This document shows positions 45,290 through 57,021 of a DNA stretch of 64,000 nucleotides, piece after piece. The stretch covers positions 305,739 to 369,738 of the forward strand of contig MNCI01011140.1 of NCBI GenBank assembly GCA_015680685.1, given 5' to 3'. How positions within the stretch are numbered: position 1 is the first letter of the stretch; every line of letters starts with the position of its first letter. The position numbers and the translations under genes were made by a program. Source of the DNA: Gnetum montanum. Taxonomy: Eukaryota > Streptophyta > Gnetopsida > Gnetales > Gnetaceae. The notes under the pieces were generated by a model, which saw nothing but the letters and a program-made list of their open reading frames with translations, was not told where the DNA came from and did not search any database.

Positions 45290-46960
45290 TCCACCAATGT
45301 ACTAGTAGGCTAGAATGCAAGGATTGTTTGAATCGATGGAGTTCAAAGTTTATGAGGTCATTCTTAAAGGTACATGCCATCCATTAATAGCATCAAAAGA
45401 GCTACCAAGCCAAGAAGAAAATGGATGCAAGATGAAAAATATAATTTCATGTTTGATTTAAAAGAAAAAAATTTATCTTTATCATGGATTAAGTAAATCT
45501 CAATTCAATAGAGTGGTTGGGTGCAACACCACAAAAGAAACTTGGAAAACTCTAGAATCAACATATGAGGGTACATCTATTCTCAAGCAATCTAAGCTTC
45601 TGATATTACAAAGTGAGTATGATAAACTCAAAATGAAAAAAGGAGAGAAAATAAAGGATTATTTCTCTAATGATAATGATTTAATTGTAGCCATTTCTTG
45701 ATAGAAAAAGATTTACCTGAAAGTAATGTGATTATTAAAATAATCAGCACTATGTAGCCTGAGTTTAGATCAAATATTATAACCATGGAGGAAATCAAAG
45801 ATTTCTTAGTTCTAAAATTTAAAGAGCTTAAAAATGTAGTTATTGCTTATGAGATGAATCTTATTAGTGAAGGTGATATAAAGGAAAATTCTATTGCCCA
45901 AAAAAGTTCATCAAAGGAGGAGTCACCTAAGCATAAAGTGAATAGTGAAGATGAATTGGTTCTCAGGTCTAGGAGACTTCAAAAATTACTTGCACAAAAA
46001 GGTAAGTGCTTCAACCAATCAAGTATCAAAGGTAAGGAAAGAGGTAAGAATTCATAAAGTTTAAATGTTGATGCATTCTCTATAGAATGTTGGATTTGTA
46101 GGGGTAGAGGCCATGTGACCTCCGAATGTCCAACTATTGGTAGGTTTACAAGGAAGGATAAACTTGAAGCTGATATGAGAAAAAACATCTTTACACTAGC
46201 TAGGATGATGAAAAAAGTGAAGAAGAAATAGATTATACCTCCACAAAGTCACATCTTATCTATATGACCTTTGATAATGAAGATCCAATAATGAAAACTA
46301 AAGAACCTAAAGACACTATTGAAAAAAGATATGGCTTATTATGTAATGAAATCATATCCTTTCAAAGTCTATGCATTAAATTGAAGAAGGTCTTAAATTA
46401 TAAAAATTTAGAGTTATCCCAACTCAATCAAAAAGACTTAAATCTCTCACAAGAAAACTCAAACTTAATGATTGAAAATCAAAACTAATGTCCTCATGTA
46501 AGCAAATTATAAAAAGAGCTTGCAAATACAAAACTTATAAATGAAAGACTTGTCCAAGAAAAGTAGATCCTATGAATACTTTGAGGAAAAGGAAGAGATC
46601 CATATGACAAAAGTGGATTAGAAAGTCATCAACATAATGAGGCATCTTCAAGTACATCATCCAAATGGGATTACACTCCAAGGTTTGATATTTCTTAAGT
46701 AATAAAAATTTAGTGTTATTATTATGTTAAGTATGGACATAAATACTAAAATTTTCATTTAAAAAAGAAACATAATCACATGAATACTCAGCCATATAAT
46801 ATGACTCATTGATCTTATACAAAGATGTGTAGAAAGAATACAGTATCGGTTAGAAAAGTATGAAGGATTAAATAAAAGAAGAAAGGAGAAAGAGCTTATA
46901 CTCATGTTGTAAATCAAACCACAAAGAACTTCACAAAGGAATATTAGACATATGGGATAC
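45290..46960 (+). pseudogene. gag: C1 copia gag
   Basis: The N-terminal block SMEFKVYEVILKGTCHP is followed by the UBN2-type gag domain at 45480-45700: SQFNRVVGCNTTKETWKTLE, STYEGTSILKQSKLLILQSE, KLKMKKGEKIKDYFSND. Next come MEEIKDFLVLKFKELKNVV and a CCHC zinc knuckle at about 46088-46130 (CWICRGRGHVTSEC, spacing C-2-C-4-H-4-C). A coiled-coil stretch follows (IEKRYGLLCNEIISFQSLC, LELSQLNQKDLNLSQENSN; 46310-46490) and a second, damaged knuckle near 46715 (CYYYVKYGHK). Several frames are used, so it is not functional. No protease, integrase or RT follows, and the element breaks off near 47.0 kb. Confidence 0.75.
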
Positions 46961-47640
46961 AAGATATTTTTATTAATTTTAAAGAAAGAACTCTAAAGAA
47001 AGAACCTCATTATAAATCTATGTGAACATCACACTATCATAAGAGTAAACAAGATTAGTATAGCTAAGTATTAGAGTATTTTCCCCTGCATTATGTTTTC
47101 TATTTTTTTTTATTAAATTTATCCTTGGTAGCATTCCCTTTAACCCTCATTCATATTATATTTTCACAGCTTGAAAAGTATCAACTTCATTTTAGGACAC
47201 CTCATTTTTTTATGAGATGTCCCACCTAGGACGTTTCATCTCATCTTTGAATGTCCCACTATGTTTAGGCATAACTTGGATAAGATATCCCCCCCTTTTT
47301 TAGGACATCCCAATATATGGTTAAAACCCTTGCAATGGCATCAACTATATATAACCAATCATCCCTTTTTCTCTTTTTATCCTACTCAAGCCATAGACAT
47401 CCCAGTGCAGTCGACTAGGGCCTATTCCTAGTTGCATTTCCAAAATACATCTCCTTAAATCCATGACACAAAAAAAGATTGGTATGTGAAGGGAACGTCC
47501 TTGCAAGGGTAAAAGCACAAAAAAAGCTTTTGTAAGCAGGAAAAATGCTTATTAGCCTCAATTTTAATCTACAGATGCTCAACATCAGTTTGAGATAACT
47601 CATTTAATCTCCATTGTCTCTGAAAGGAGTCTCAATTTTT
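46960..47640 (+). other. end of C1 and a motif-rich spacer
   Basis: After gag residues fade (about 47060), 47190-47410 contains GAGATGTCCCACCTAGGAC, AATGTCCCAC, AGGACATCCCAATA and GACATCCC. These words resemble the U3 part of the C1 LTR (44330-44560). A strong TATA-like CTATATATAACC lies near 47346. This could be the U3 of another LTR supplying a promoter to the ORF relic at 47640, but LTR ends are not recognisable. Confidence 0.4.
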
Positions 47641-48580
47641 AGGAACACTATTAGAAGGTGTTAATAGTATTTTTTCAAGAAATTGGTTGGGCTTTAATGG
47701 TTTTTACCTAATATTTTAATTAGAAAATTCTATAGTAATATTGCAATTACTAATGTTGCTATTGAGGCTTTTACATCTATTATTGGGGGTATTGTGGTTG
47801 AAGTTTCACCTCAACTGGTGAATGCTTTACTTGGGATTTCAAGTTCTAAAGTGCATAAGGTTACTATACATTATATGAACAATATTTTCACTAATGATCT
47901 AATTCCAGTTTCTCATGATGAATTTTGTAATACCATTTTGGTAATTCTCTATCTTTAAGAAATAAAAAAGTATATATCTGTTAAATGTCCTAGGATGCTT
48001 CCACTCTCTTTCTTATTATCTTGTATGACATTATTGTAAAAGAAGGAACCTATAATTATTTGTTATTAGCACAAGCATATGATCTATATTGTCTTCTAAC
48101 CAACTAGCCATTAGATTTGGGACATGATCTTTACAAGGATATGTTGGTTTTATTTACCAGAGAGAGAGTTTATGGACATCCTCTTCTTATCAACTTATTG
48201 ATTCGTTAGGTAGGAGTCCATACTTTTGATAAGCCTCTTCTCAAAGAAAAGAAAAGTCTTGTAGAATATTTGGAGAATGGGAACATCACACTTGCTAATT
48301 CTAAAGTCCAGGCTTCTCTACCTAATAAGGAAAGAAGGAAGGAAGCATCATCTCCAACTAGGGCCTCTCCTTAGCTCAAGAGGTCAAAATCTGTCAGTGC
48401 ACAAGTGAAGTCTACCATGAAAAGGCCCTAAAATCCTTTGGAAAAACATTTGGAATGATTGGATGAAATCTCTGTTACTTGTGTAAAATAATGAATGTAG
48501 TAGGTCTTCCACCTCCTTTAGATAATTATCAATTTAAGGAGATTATTATTAGACCTAGAAAATTTGGTTGTTGGAATGAA
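47640..48580 (+). pseudogene. relic resembling the putative plant transposon protein domain
   Basis: Reads VNSIFSRNWLGFNGFYLIF, then from 47722 RKFYSNIAITNVAIEAFTSI, IGGIVVEVSPQLVNALLGIS, VTIHYMNNIFTNDLIPVSHD. After a frameshift: IIVKEGTYNYLLLAQAYDLY, LDLGHDLYKDMLVLFTRERV, GHPLLINLLIR, FDKPLLKEKKSLVEYLENGN. The pattern of RNW, V/R-x-FYxN, a VxGxxVxxSPxxxNxLLG hairpin, a LxxDMxxLF helix and GHPLLINxLI is what I know of the plant domain often listed as Transposase_32, found in retroelement-associated ORFs. A Ser/Lys-rich tail follows. About 280 codons, several stops, no partner genes. Confidence 0.5.
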
Positions 48581-49900
48581 AACCAAAATTAACAAGTGTT
48601 GGAATAGTTTTTTCCTCAAATTCCAAGGGCCTTCAAAATATGGGATTCAAGGTATCTTGGATAGTATGGACAATCACCTAGGAACTTATGGAAATGTAAA
48701 TAAAAACATAAATGATGATGGAATGGAAAGGGAATTGCAGATCTGAAATGAAAATAGACACAAAAATTAAAACTTGAACTTAAATTTACACAACAATGAA
48801 TTGTAACTTTATTGAAATGAAAAATGCATAAAGTATAGGGTTCAAGAGGTATATATTTGTGTTCTAGGTGCATAAGGAGTTTTCTTGGATAGAGCTTGAA
48901 GTTTGTTAGAGATGGCAAGTAGTGTTTTGTGTTGAACTCCACAATCTAAATTCTTCCCAACCCCAATTTCTAGCAACTCCCTACTAGTTTCCATTGGAAT
49001 CTGCAACTTTAATCATGGATGGTATTCTACCCTTGATGCAATGGTATCATGTTGAGAGTCTCTAATGCCCAGCATAGACACTAATGTGCTCTCAAAGGTG
49101 TTTCAAGGTCACAAAGGTTGTTGGTTGCAAAAATGTAGAAAATGCTTTCCAAGTTGTCAAATGGAACTACTTCAAATTTATGGAACCCCAATAAGGTATT
49201 CACGTTTGGTTATTATAGGCTACAAAATTGATTATTTTAGGCTTTGTACATCACTTTCATGAATACTAATAGATTGGTGTCTATTTGTAGGTGTAACACT
49301 TACAATTCTCAACATAGGTGTCCATTTATTATAAGTCTTAATACATCGTGGCCACCATAGCCCATCCGGATACTATAAATAGTAAAGAAACTTTTGTGGC
49401 TATGCTGGCACCATCCCAACTACACTAACCATGATGGACTATGGTAAGGTTGCTAAAAACTATTGGTGAACCTGATGTCTATGCTAGCCATGTTGTAACT
49501 ACTGAAGGCATATGATGACTACATTGGCCACTATTGGGAAAATGGAAAATCCCATTAATTCCAATAATATGTGCATCTATGCTAGGTTTTTGTGGAAAAT
49601 GAAGATCCAACACCATCTATGCTAGGGGTAGATGGTTCCAACATAGTTGAGGCTATATCCCTACAAAACCCATGCAAATGATAAATTTGGCAATTTCCAA
49701 GGCATTTTTAGCCTTCCGAAGCCCAAATATAGACATGAGGTAACTTTTTCCACTTGAAAAGTAAGGCAATAGTAACTTTTGAGGCATATTTTAGCATCAA
49801 AAAGTTAAAGTATGCAAGATTTCAGCTCATGAACTACAAATCTTACATTTACAATAAAATCTTACAATAAGTTGTAAGATGAAAGTTACAATTTGCAACA
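48580..49900. other. spacer without recognisable genes
   Basis: AT-rich. TTTATTGAAATGAAAAATG near 48810 and GATGCAATGGTATCATG near 49036 recall LTR and primer-site words but do not form a consistent pair. 49330-49560 repeats CTATGCTAGCCA/ACTACATTGGCCA-like words. No persistent reading frame. Confidence 0.35.
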
Positions 49901-49920
49901 TGAATTTTCTTGGTGGTGCT

Positions 49921-50418
49921 TCATTGGCCCCTTTTATTAATTTTTGGAGGATTGACTTGAGAGACATTGATAAAGAATACAAAACACCACTGTAGATCTA
50001 TCACCAACGTTCCCTCTTTGCACTTAATTCCAATGGCTATGGAATCATATACTTTGCCTTGGGTTTCATGGGAAGGGATCCCAAAGATCACAACATGCAA
50101 ATTGGGTGGTGTTTCATCACTAAAGATGGATTCATTAATGGCCAGGGTAATCGGCACATCATGAACTTGGGTAATAAACTTCCTAACTACTTAGTCAAAG
50201 GAGTCAATGATGTTCACCATCTCGAGGATAGGGAGAGTAGGGCTAGGGGCCATGAATAGATCAAGAAGACTTGAATTATCAATGTTTGATTAGATATGTT
50301 TAGGCACCCTGCTAACCAACCACTACTGTGTTGAATTTACCTCCCCATACTTGAGGATCAAAGTCTTCTTGGAGCATCTTGAAATAACAAGTGTGATGGT
50401 GGAGAAGGTGTTAGCACC
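49921..50418 (-). pseudogene. unidentified minus-strand exon-like fragment
   Basis: Behind an acceptor-like TTTGTATTGTAG| (ending at 50418) one frame runs about 165 codons with three internal stops: TFSTITLVISRCSKKTLILK, LLDLFMAPSPTLPILEMVNI, RKFITQVHDVPITLAINESI, TPPNLHVVIFGIPSHETQGK, VYDSIAIGIKCKEGTLVIDL. A donor-like AAG|GTAAGAGC at 50621 could be the other end of a 204-bp intron. No family is recognised. It may be part of the same captured locus as the phosphatase-like relic upstream. Confidence 0.35.
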
Positions 50419-50761
50419 TACAATACAAAAAAAAGGCTAATTAGCTTAGACATAGACATGTAAAATCAAAATACAACAAGCATAACCAACATAAAAACCA
50501 AATTTATAGCCAAACATAGCCAATTAAACTATTTGGACACTTAAAGCCTAAGTAGCCTACAATCCTATAACCATGAAAATGTTGACATGGAAATAAAATA
50601 AAACAAAATAATAGCTCTTACCTTTCTTACTAGAGGAGGATGGCAAGGAGCATTCAATGGGTATGTGGACCAAATTTGATTTGTCTCACCAATCATGTGT
50701 TGTCCCATTGGCTACATAATGTTGGTATGATTTAGCATAACATGTGGTGTACTTGCCTAGG

Positions 50762-51440
50762 TCACCTCTTAGTTGCTTCACCACCATAAGCCTCACTAGG
50801 ATGCTTTTGGCAAAAACCTCCAACAATGTTTAGGATAAAGGTAGGAGTTGGTCTTGCTTGATGAACCCTTTGCCATCCATCCTTACCTATAAGTACACCA
50901 ATAAAAAAGTTAAAACCAAATAGCCTAATAGAATTAGTGAAACCAATAATTAAAGTAGCCAAAAACAAAAAATTAAAATCATGCTTACCATTCCACATGG
51001 TAGATAGTACTAAGAGGGTTCTAAAATAGTTTGTGGGCCTAATGTCCAACTAGCAAAGTGTTGTTAGCATTGTATAAGTTGAACTCTAGCATGTCCCAAA
51101 TCTTGTATAGCTTAGGAGTTCCCCTTGTATGAGTGTTATCAAGCACCTCATCCTTTGTATGTGTCTTAGGATCATCTTCTATGAACTTGACAATCAAGGG
51201 TGATGACCAAGGTAGCAAGGTCTCAACAATGATGGTGGTTGTGTGGGCTGACAAGTGTGACCATATCATCACACTAAAGTTCTACAATAAGAAGGCCAAG
51301 AACTCGTATGCCCCAGGCCATAACCATATGAAGCCATGCTCCAAAGTCATGTGTGGAGGTGGGGTGTTAAGCCCTAGGTGGATGTAACATAGCAATTCCA
51401 CTAGCTCTATCACCACTAGTATGGGCTTAAGGAAGGCCCT
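50762..51440 (-). pseudogene. NLI/FCP1-type phosphatase gene fragment
   Basis: Minus-strand reading from 51440: FLKPILVVIELVELLCYIHL, FIWLWPGAYEFLAFLL, NFSVMIWSHLSAHTTTII, LIVKFIEDDPKTHTKDEVLD, PKLYKIWDMLEFNLYNANNT, LLVGH, NPLSTIYHVE. The order of a hydrophobic strand with an acidic turn, xPGxxEFLxFL, V(M)IWSxxxxxT, KxLxxxWD-type and YNxxNTLLxDDxxxKxxxNP is that of the NLI-interacting-factor (HAD, FCP1-like) phosphatase domain as found in plants. The first catalytic Asp reads Glu, and the DD after NTLL reads GH. A candidate intron with GTAAGC donor and TTATAG acceptor (50988-50887) interrupts it, followed by GKDGWQRVHQAR and QKHPSEA. So it derives from genomic DNA, not from a spliced mRNA. 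Homology is judged by eye. Confidence 0.5.
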
Positions 51441-51449
51441 TCACACAAC

Positions 51450-52430
51450 AATAACAATAGTGAAAACCATAAATATCCATAACCAAATATAAACATACTT
51501 TAGATAGCCAAAATTACAACAACCTTAATGTCAATGTTGCCACTTCACAACCTAAATCATAGTTTCAACACTTAGACTCAAAATTGAAAACTATGTACAA
51601 CCAAGTGACCTACCAACAACTAATGGTAGTTTTTATGCTAAGATATGCATAAAGGTTGTGAAAATGTTTATGTAGAAACATCAAAATATATGAAAAACTA
51701 GCTTGTACCTACTACAGTAGTCAAACACCAATTTGAATTTGAAAAACTTTTACTAAGTACCCTAGTTAATGGTGAAATATTCATAGTAAAAACTCTATGA
51801 AGGCTAGTTAAAATTTGTTAAAAATTCAAAAAGACTATTTGGAACTAAAAACACAATATGTAGAAAAATTTATATACCAATACCAACACCAACACCAATG
51901 CCTCCTATATAGACATGGAGGTTTGTAGCTTTCATGGCCAAAACTGCAACTATACAAGGTAGTTCACACTAAGATAAAAATGACAAATTAAAGCCAAAAT
52001 TTTTTTCTAAGTCTAGAAGTGGTGTGGGCATTAAAAATTCAATAGAATTTGATATCTATGTTTAAATTCCAAGTCTAGGAAAAATTTGAAATTCAAACCA
52101 AAACCATAACAACATTCAACCAAAAACTTCACAACAACATCAAACTATAGAAAATGGCCATAGTAAACAACCCATAAAAAATATAAAAAATTTTTAACTT
52201 GGCTGAAACCACTTGAAAACCATCCCAAACACCTCAAAGCATCCCTAGGAGCCTAGGACATTGGTTGAAAAATTTTTCCAAAGTGCCAACATTGCCCATC
52301 TTCATAGGGGTAAATTGTAACAACCAAAAAACAACACTTTGATACTAGTTCACTAAAAAATTCATTAAAAATTAACAACATAACCAAATTTAGTGATTCC
52401 ATAGCCATTGGAGGACAAGGATTTTTTTGT
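51450..52430. other. AT-rich spacer
   Basis: No frame or terminus that I can support. A reversed primer-site-like TTTGATACTAGTTC near 52340 stands alone. ACACCAACACCAA near 51885 is a short simple repeat. Confidence 0.35.
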
Positions 52431-53518
52431 GATTATTGTGTTTATAGGAGCAAGAGCAAAGGCTTCAATGACTCACAAGAAAATTCGGGATCACAAGAAC
52501 TCAAGGGAGCATGGATGAATATGAAGAATTCAAGAAAAATGTGTTTATTTGTGTTGATTTTTATTGACAAAGATTCTTGAATGTTTTGGCATGTTTCATA
52601 GTGTTTTTTACTCATTTTAATGAGTCTAGGAGGTTATAAGATCTATGGGGACTTATTTGGAGGCATCTAGAGGATCCCTGAATTAAAATGAGTAGTTTCA
52701 TTTTTGGTCCCCATAGAAGAGACGTTTTCCAAAAATAGTAGATGTATTTCTAGTGAGAAAGATGTCTTTCATGAAAAGAAGATTTCTTTCTAGAATGAAG
52801 TCTTGATACAAAAAGGCATCTCAGTATCAAAGAAAACATCTCTAGTGTCCATTAGATAGTCATTGCATGAATTTCAAGGTGACCTCAAAAACATATTGGC
52901 TATAAGAAGACTTCACTCTCATTGGAAATGTATAGGATTTGTATACTATCAAGTGTCATTGTCAAACAATCATTGTATACATCATTCTCTTATTATTGTT
53001 CCTCGGTTTAACATCTTTTGTCTGTTGTAATTGGTCAAAGTGTATTATCCCTCAAAGTACAAGAATTAGCAAATTTAGTTGCATTCTTTCCTTGTGGCTA
53101 TTGTTCTCTTTTGTTGCCCTATGGGGGTGTTGTGCTTCTTGTGGGAAGGCATCTTGATTGAGTTTATTGGGATCCTATGGGATTAAGTGTTGGTGTAGTG
53201 CCATAATACTCTAGAGCAGATATCAAGTTGTAAAGGTTGTAGCATCCTAGAAACCACATTCTAAGGTTGTCGGGACCTTGCGAGGTTGAGTGGATTCATA
53301 GCATTGAATCACTCTAGAGAAGATCTTAGAGCTTATATAGGGTGTGGTAGTATCCTTCAAATCACATTTTGGAAGAAATAAAATCTAGAGGTATGCTTGC
53401 AAACCACCCTTCCAGTGTGGACTACCCAAGTTGGGGAACCATGTTAATTGTGCTTTGTTTTAACAATTTTAATTTGGGAAACTTATTCATCCCCCTTTCT
53501 AAGTTCAATGATCGTCAA
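52430..53518 (+). mobile_element. copia-type LTR remnant, family A copy 3
   Basis: The longest copy of this LTR. 52990-53518 matches 1-536 closely and ends TTCAATGATCGTCAACA. The U3 part carries repeated AAGATGTCTTTC/GACGTTTTCC-like words. No primer site follows, so it is a solo LTR or the 3' LTR of a lost element. The left end is not fixed. Confidence 0.6.
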
Positions 53519-54885
53519 CATGTTGGTCAATCAATGGTATTGTCACTTCATGCTTTGAAGTATGATTCACTCAACAAATGTGTTTGAGGAAACATCATCT
53601 CACTCCAAGGTTTCTTTAGCCATTAGTATCCTCTTCATTGCATATTTGGAGTTGTTAATTTGTTATTTTGATCTTCATTTTCCATTCTAGATTCTTAGTA
53701 ATTTGTTTCCCCATTGTTTTTTTTTTTTTTTGTGGAATGAAACCTTCATTAGGTTTCTTTGCCAAGGCTAGTTTGATTTGGTTTTCTCATTGAATGAGAT
53801 GTCTTGCATTCAATAGTCTTGATGGTGGCACATGACAAAGTAGATGTCACATGGCTACAATGCATAAGTAACAGACATTAGTCAACATTGCTTTTTAGGA
53901 TGAGGAAGATTATATTTAGGCTATGGGGTTGGGCTCAAGGAGAGGTAATGGAATGGAAATGACATAAGCACTCTTGACATAGCAACATCAACTCACTGAA
54001 TCTTATGCGTTAAGGTCATGTGGTGACTTGCTACCATAATGAGTTGCATCTTTGCAATGACTCCAAGCTTCATCCTATAAGCACAACTTCAAGAGGACTA
54101 GAAAACTAGCCAAAGAAAGCATGTTGCTACAAAGTAATGCATAGGACTACATTAGAAAACCAGCAAACTAGACCACAACACGTTACCATTATTATAACAT
54201 AGGGAAATTTTTGTGATATGCATAAAATTTATAAAGTTCTATAGTTTGTTTATTACACCAAACAAGGAGAGAGAGATAGAGCATGCAAGCTCACTTTTTG
54301 TAAATCATCAAGTCATCAACATCAGTCATTTGTTGCAACTTGTCAACAATGATAGACAATACTACAAGCATACACGAGTGTTAGATGTAGTCAAGGATAT
54401 GTGGCGGTTTTGATGCTACATTGCAAGGGCTTAATGAGGTCATAAGCAAGCTTCTGTTCTGGTGAGGAACTTGGTTTCAAGTGATTTCTCTTCACCATCA
54501 TGATTTAGATGAAGATTTTGACTAGGGGAGCCTTCGTGATGTTTCTAGCTTTAAGGTCAATGATCATTAGGCTATTGCAGGATGTTATGACCATATAGTG
54601 TAATGGTTTCAGGCTCAAGGTTTTAATATTTAAGGTTAACTTGGTTAATATCACAAGAGGGATCCATTTAGGTGTTAAGGCTAATCAAAGTTGCCCTCTC
54701 ATCTTCCTAGCTTCATCTTGCATGACAACATAAGCACATCAAATGGCACTTATGTAATAAAATTGGTAAATAATGCAAAATACATTAATGATAATACATA
54801 TATGAGTCACAACACATTATATAAATGATTAGACAAGGTCTATGCATGGTTAACAAAGGCTATGAGGTATGAGTTAAAGGTAGTG
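53519..54885. other. spacer without recognisable genes
   Basis: Contains a run of 17 T near 53719 and scattered short open frames without homology. Nothing supports a gene. Confidence 0.35.
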
Positions 54886-54889
54886 TAAG

Positions 54890-55130
54890 GTAAAACATGG
54901 TCAACTATGGTTACATTTTGCTAGTTTTAGGCCTTAGTAGGCCATGGTGCTAGTTTAAGGCCTTGGAAGGCCATAGGATTGCCAGTTTAAGGCCTTGGTA
55001 GACTATGGCTACATGGTGTCAAACGATGGTCAAAGAGTGGTCAAATGGGGCTACATAGTGCTAGTTTTAGGGCTTCGCAGGCCATGGGGTTGCCAGTTTA
55101 AGGCCTTGGTGGGCCATGTTATGTGGTCTA
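54890..55130. repeat. short tandem repeat, about 31 bp, left of the low-copy island
   Basis: Diverged units of the form TTGCCAGTTTAAGGCCTTGGTGGGCCATGG occur at about 54922, 54950, 54981, 55052 and 55092, partly separated by CTACATGGTG-type spacers. The same unit occurs at 60220-60330. Confidence 0.65.
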
Positions 55131-55299
55131 TTTGATTTGATAGAATCACCATTAGGCAAAGGTAAGACTTAGTAAAACAAAATTGAGTAAAAAAAAAGTA
55201 AAACATGGTAAACTAAGTGCAATGAGGTAAATTGAATGGTGTTATATTTAATAGATATTTAATGTAATTTATTTATCTTTTTTATTATATATATATTAC

Positions 55300-56230
55300 T
55301 TTGGTATTAGATGACAAAGGCAAGGTGTAGCGAAGAGGAGTGAGGGTTATCGCAACGTTGTGGTAGGCGAAGGTGGTAATGCTGGGGATGATGAGCACCA
55401 AGAGTAGAAATAGTGGGAGTAAGGCTGTTGACTAAAAAGAAAAAAATTAATTTCAAAAGACCGGATCATATTGAAGAGCGAGAGGATGGCAGAGCGTGTA
55501 TTTTTAGGTTGCCCAATGTTTATCCATGATGAAAACACCACCATGAACGACGATCATCTCTACCCACGCTTTGGGTTTGATTCATGGATATAGTCTACCT
55601 GCAATCAATGCCATTGAGTTTGAGTTCTCGATTTGCACAAGCAGAGATGTACACCTATCATAACGTAGCATGGGTAGCTGGTTCTGTTCTATAATGTAAC
55701 GTAACGTAACGCAATAGCGTTGGTGATTGTTGTTCTTGAACTTGCAGGGGAGGGCGACGATCACGTCAGTGATAAATTTAGTGCGGGTAACGGCTGTCAT
55801 GGAAGGCAGCAACGAAAAGATTTTACTTGAGCAAGTGACAACGGGTGTGTTGGTTGCCGTGAAAGAAGGCGACATGGTGCTCATCAATGGTGTTGGGAAA
55901 TGGCAACGTGAATGAGAGTAGAGTCATATGAGAGTTGGTTCCAGTGGAGAAAGTTGGTAGTTCCAGCATTTGGGCTGCACGCATAATCCGATGGGCTTTC
56001 TCTGCATGCACATCACATCTTTGGCAACCGATTCCACCATCTCCCACATCTTTGGCAAGCGCTTCCCTACGAAGCACTTGGTTCAACATGCGACCAAAGG
56101 AGAACACGAATGCATCAAAAGAATCCGATTCTTGGAAGCGAGGAATTGAGGATTCATGATTCTGAATGTGTTTGGGTATGTGTGCCTCAAGAAAAAGTGG
56201 GGACCGACGGGTTCGTAGCCGGGACGTGAT
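55300..56230. other. low-copy segment with exon-like pieces
   Basis: Base composition is richer in GC and CpG than the surroundings. On the plus strand ATGGCAGAGCGTG (55486) opens MAERVFLGCPMFIHDENTTM and DDHLYPRFGFDSWI. An acceptor-like TTGAACTTGCAG precedes a 55-codon open frame ending at 55915 (GRATITSVINLVRVTAVMEG, NEKILLEQVTTGVLVAVKEG). A direct repeat GTAACGTAACGTAAC lies at 55697. I do not recognise a family. These could be remnants of a host gene or chance frames. Confidence 0.3.
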
Positions 56231-56367
56231 AGAGAAAATTTAAATATATTAATTTTTAAAAAAATTAAATCTCATATATCATAAAAATACATTATAAAAT
56301 ATACAACAATGTAAATCGAAAATATTGTTAATGATTAAAAATTGCACAGAAGATACTCAGGAGCCAT

Positions 56368-56579
56368 AATCTGGCCAAACATATAATTTCTGCAACAACC
56401 AAAATGACAGCAATAAAATGAAACCCTTTTGTTACTCACCGTAGGACTACCATAGGGCCACGTTGAAGATGACAATCTGGCCAAACATATAATTTCTGCA
56501 ACAACCAAAATGACAGCAATAAAATGAAACCCTTTTGTTACTCACCGTAGGACTACCATAGGGCCACGTTGAAGATGAC
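56368..56579. repeat. perfect 106-bp tandem duplication
   Basis: 56368-56473 and 56474-56579 are identical over all 106 bases. On the minus strand each unit contains a donor-like TACG|GTGAGTAAC and an acceptor-like GGTTGTTGCAG|AAATTATATG about 50 bp apart, so a unit could be one mini-exon plus one short intron. Exactness in otherwise decayed DNA implies a recent event or an assembly artefact. Confidence 0.85.
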
Positions 56580-57021
56580 CGCATTATAAGAAGACACAAC
56601 TTAACTAAACTAGGCACAGCCTGGTAACTCACCTCACCTACAATGATTCAAAACCTTTCAAACGCTGGAAAATCGGCCCTAGTCATGATGAAGGGAAAAG
56701 TAAAAACAGAGCCATGTGCGGGTGGACTTCGTTGCTTTATAAGCAAACAGATTTTAAAAAAAGTTGAACAAGCTTCCATCCGTCATCATGATGTTCAGGA
56801 CTCATGACCCATGACGATGACCTGTTTTTTTTTTTCTTTTCTCAGCAGAGATACGAGAAAAAGGGCAAAAACAAGCAATGAACAATAAACACGCGTGAAT
56901 GTGTGAGTCATGGCAGAACCTTTAACGCTCCCAAAGGCAGGCGAATCCATGCAAATGCAATGTTTAACTTGCACGCCCCGTCCAAAACTTGATTTCCGTG
57001 TGATTTCCGTGTGTTTGTTTA
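56580..57021 (-). other. low-copy segment with TATA-like element, left flank of C2
   Basis: Unique-looking sequence. On the minus strand CTTATAAAGCAACG near 56735 resembles a TATA box, with ATGGCTCTG about 30 bp downstream, but the frame closes after ten codons. TGATTTCCGTG is directly repeated at 56990-57011, next to the C2 insertion point. Confidence 0.25.
57017..57021. repeat. target-site duplication GTTTA, left copy
   Basis: GTTTA flanks C2 and recurs exactly at 58830-58834. Confidence 0.85.

Noticed and set aside
49030-49060. TGGTATCATGTTGAGAG resembling a copia primer-binding site
   Set aside because: No LTR with matching ends precedes it and no gag follows.
52335-52360. Reversed primer-site-like TTTGATACTAGTTC
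   Set aside because: A single short match without an identifiable LTR partner or internal region.
55823-56107. 94-codon minus-strand open frame with CQRC
   Set aside because: It overlaps an equally plausible plus-strand frame, and neither shows a recognisable domain.
56340-56480. Minus-strand string FGQIMAPEYLLCNF resembling the kinase APE motif
   Set aside because: Only one short motif, overlapping a candidate intron/exon border in a duplicated unit. No other kinase subdomain was found nearby.
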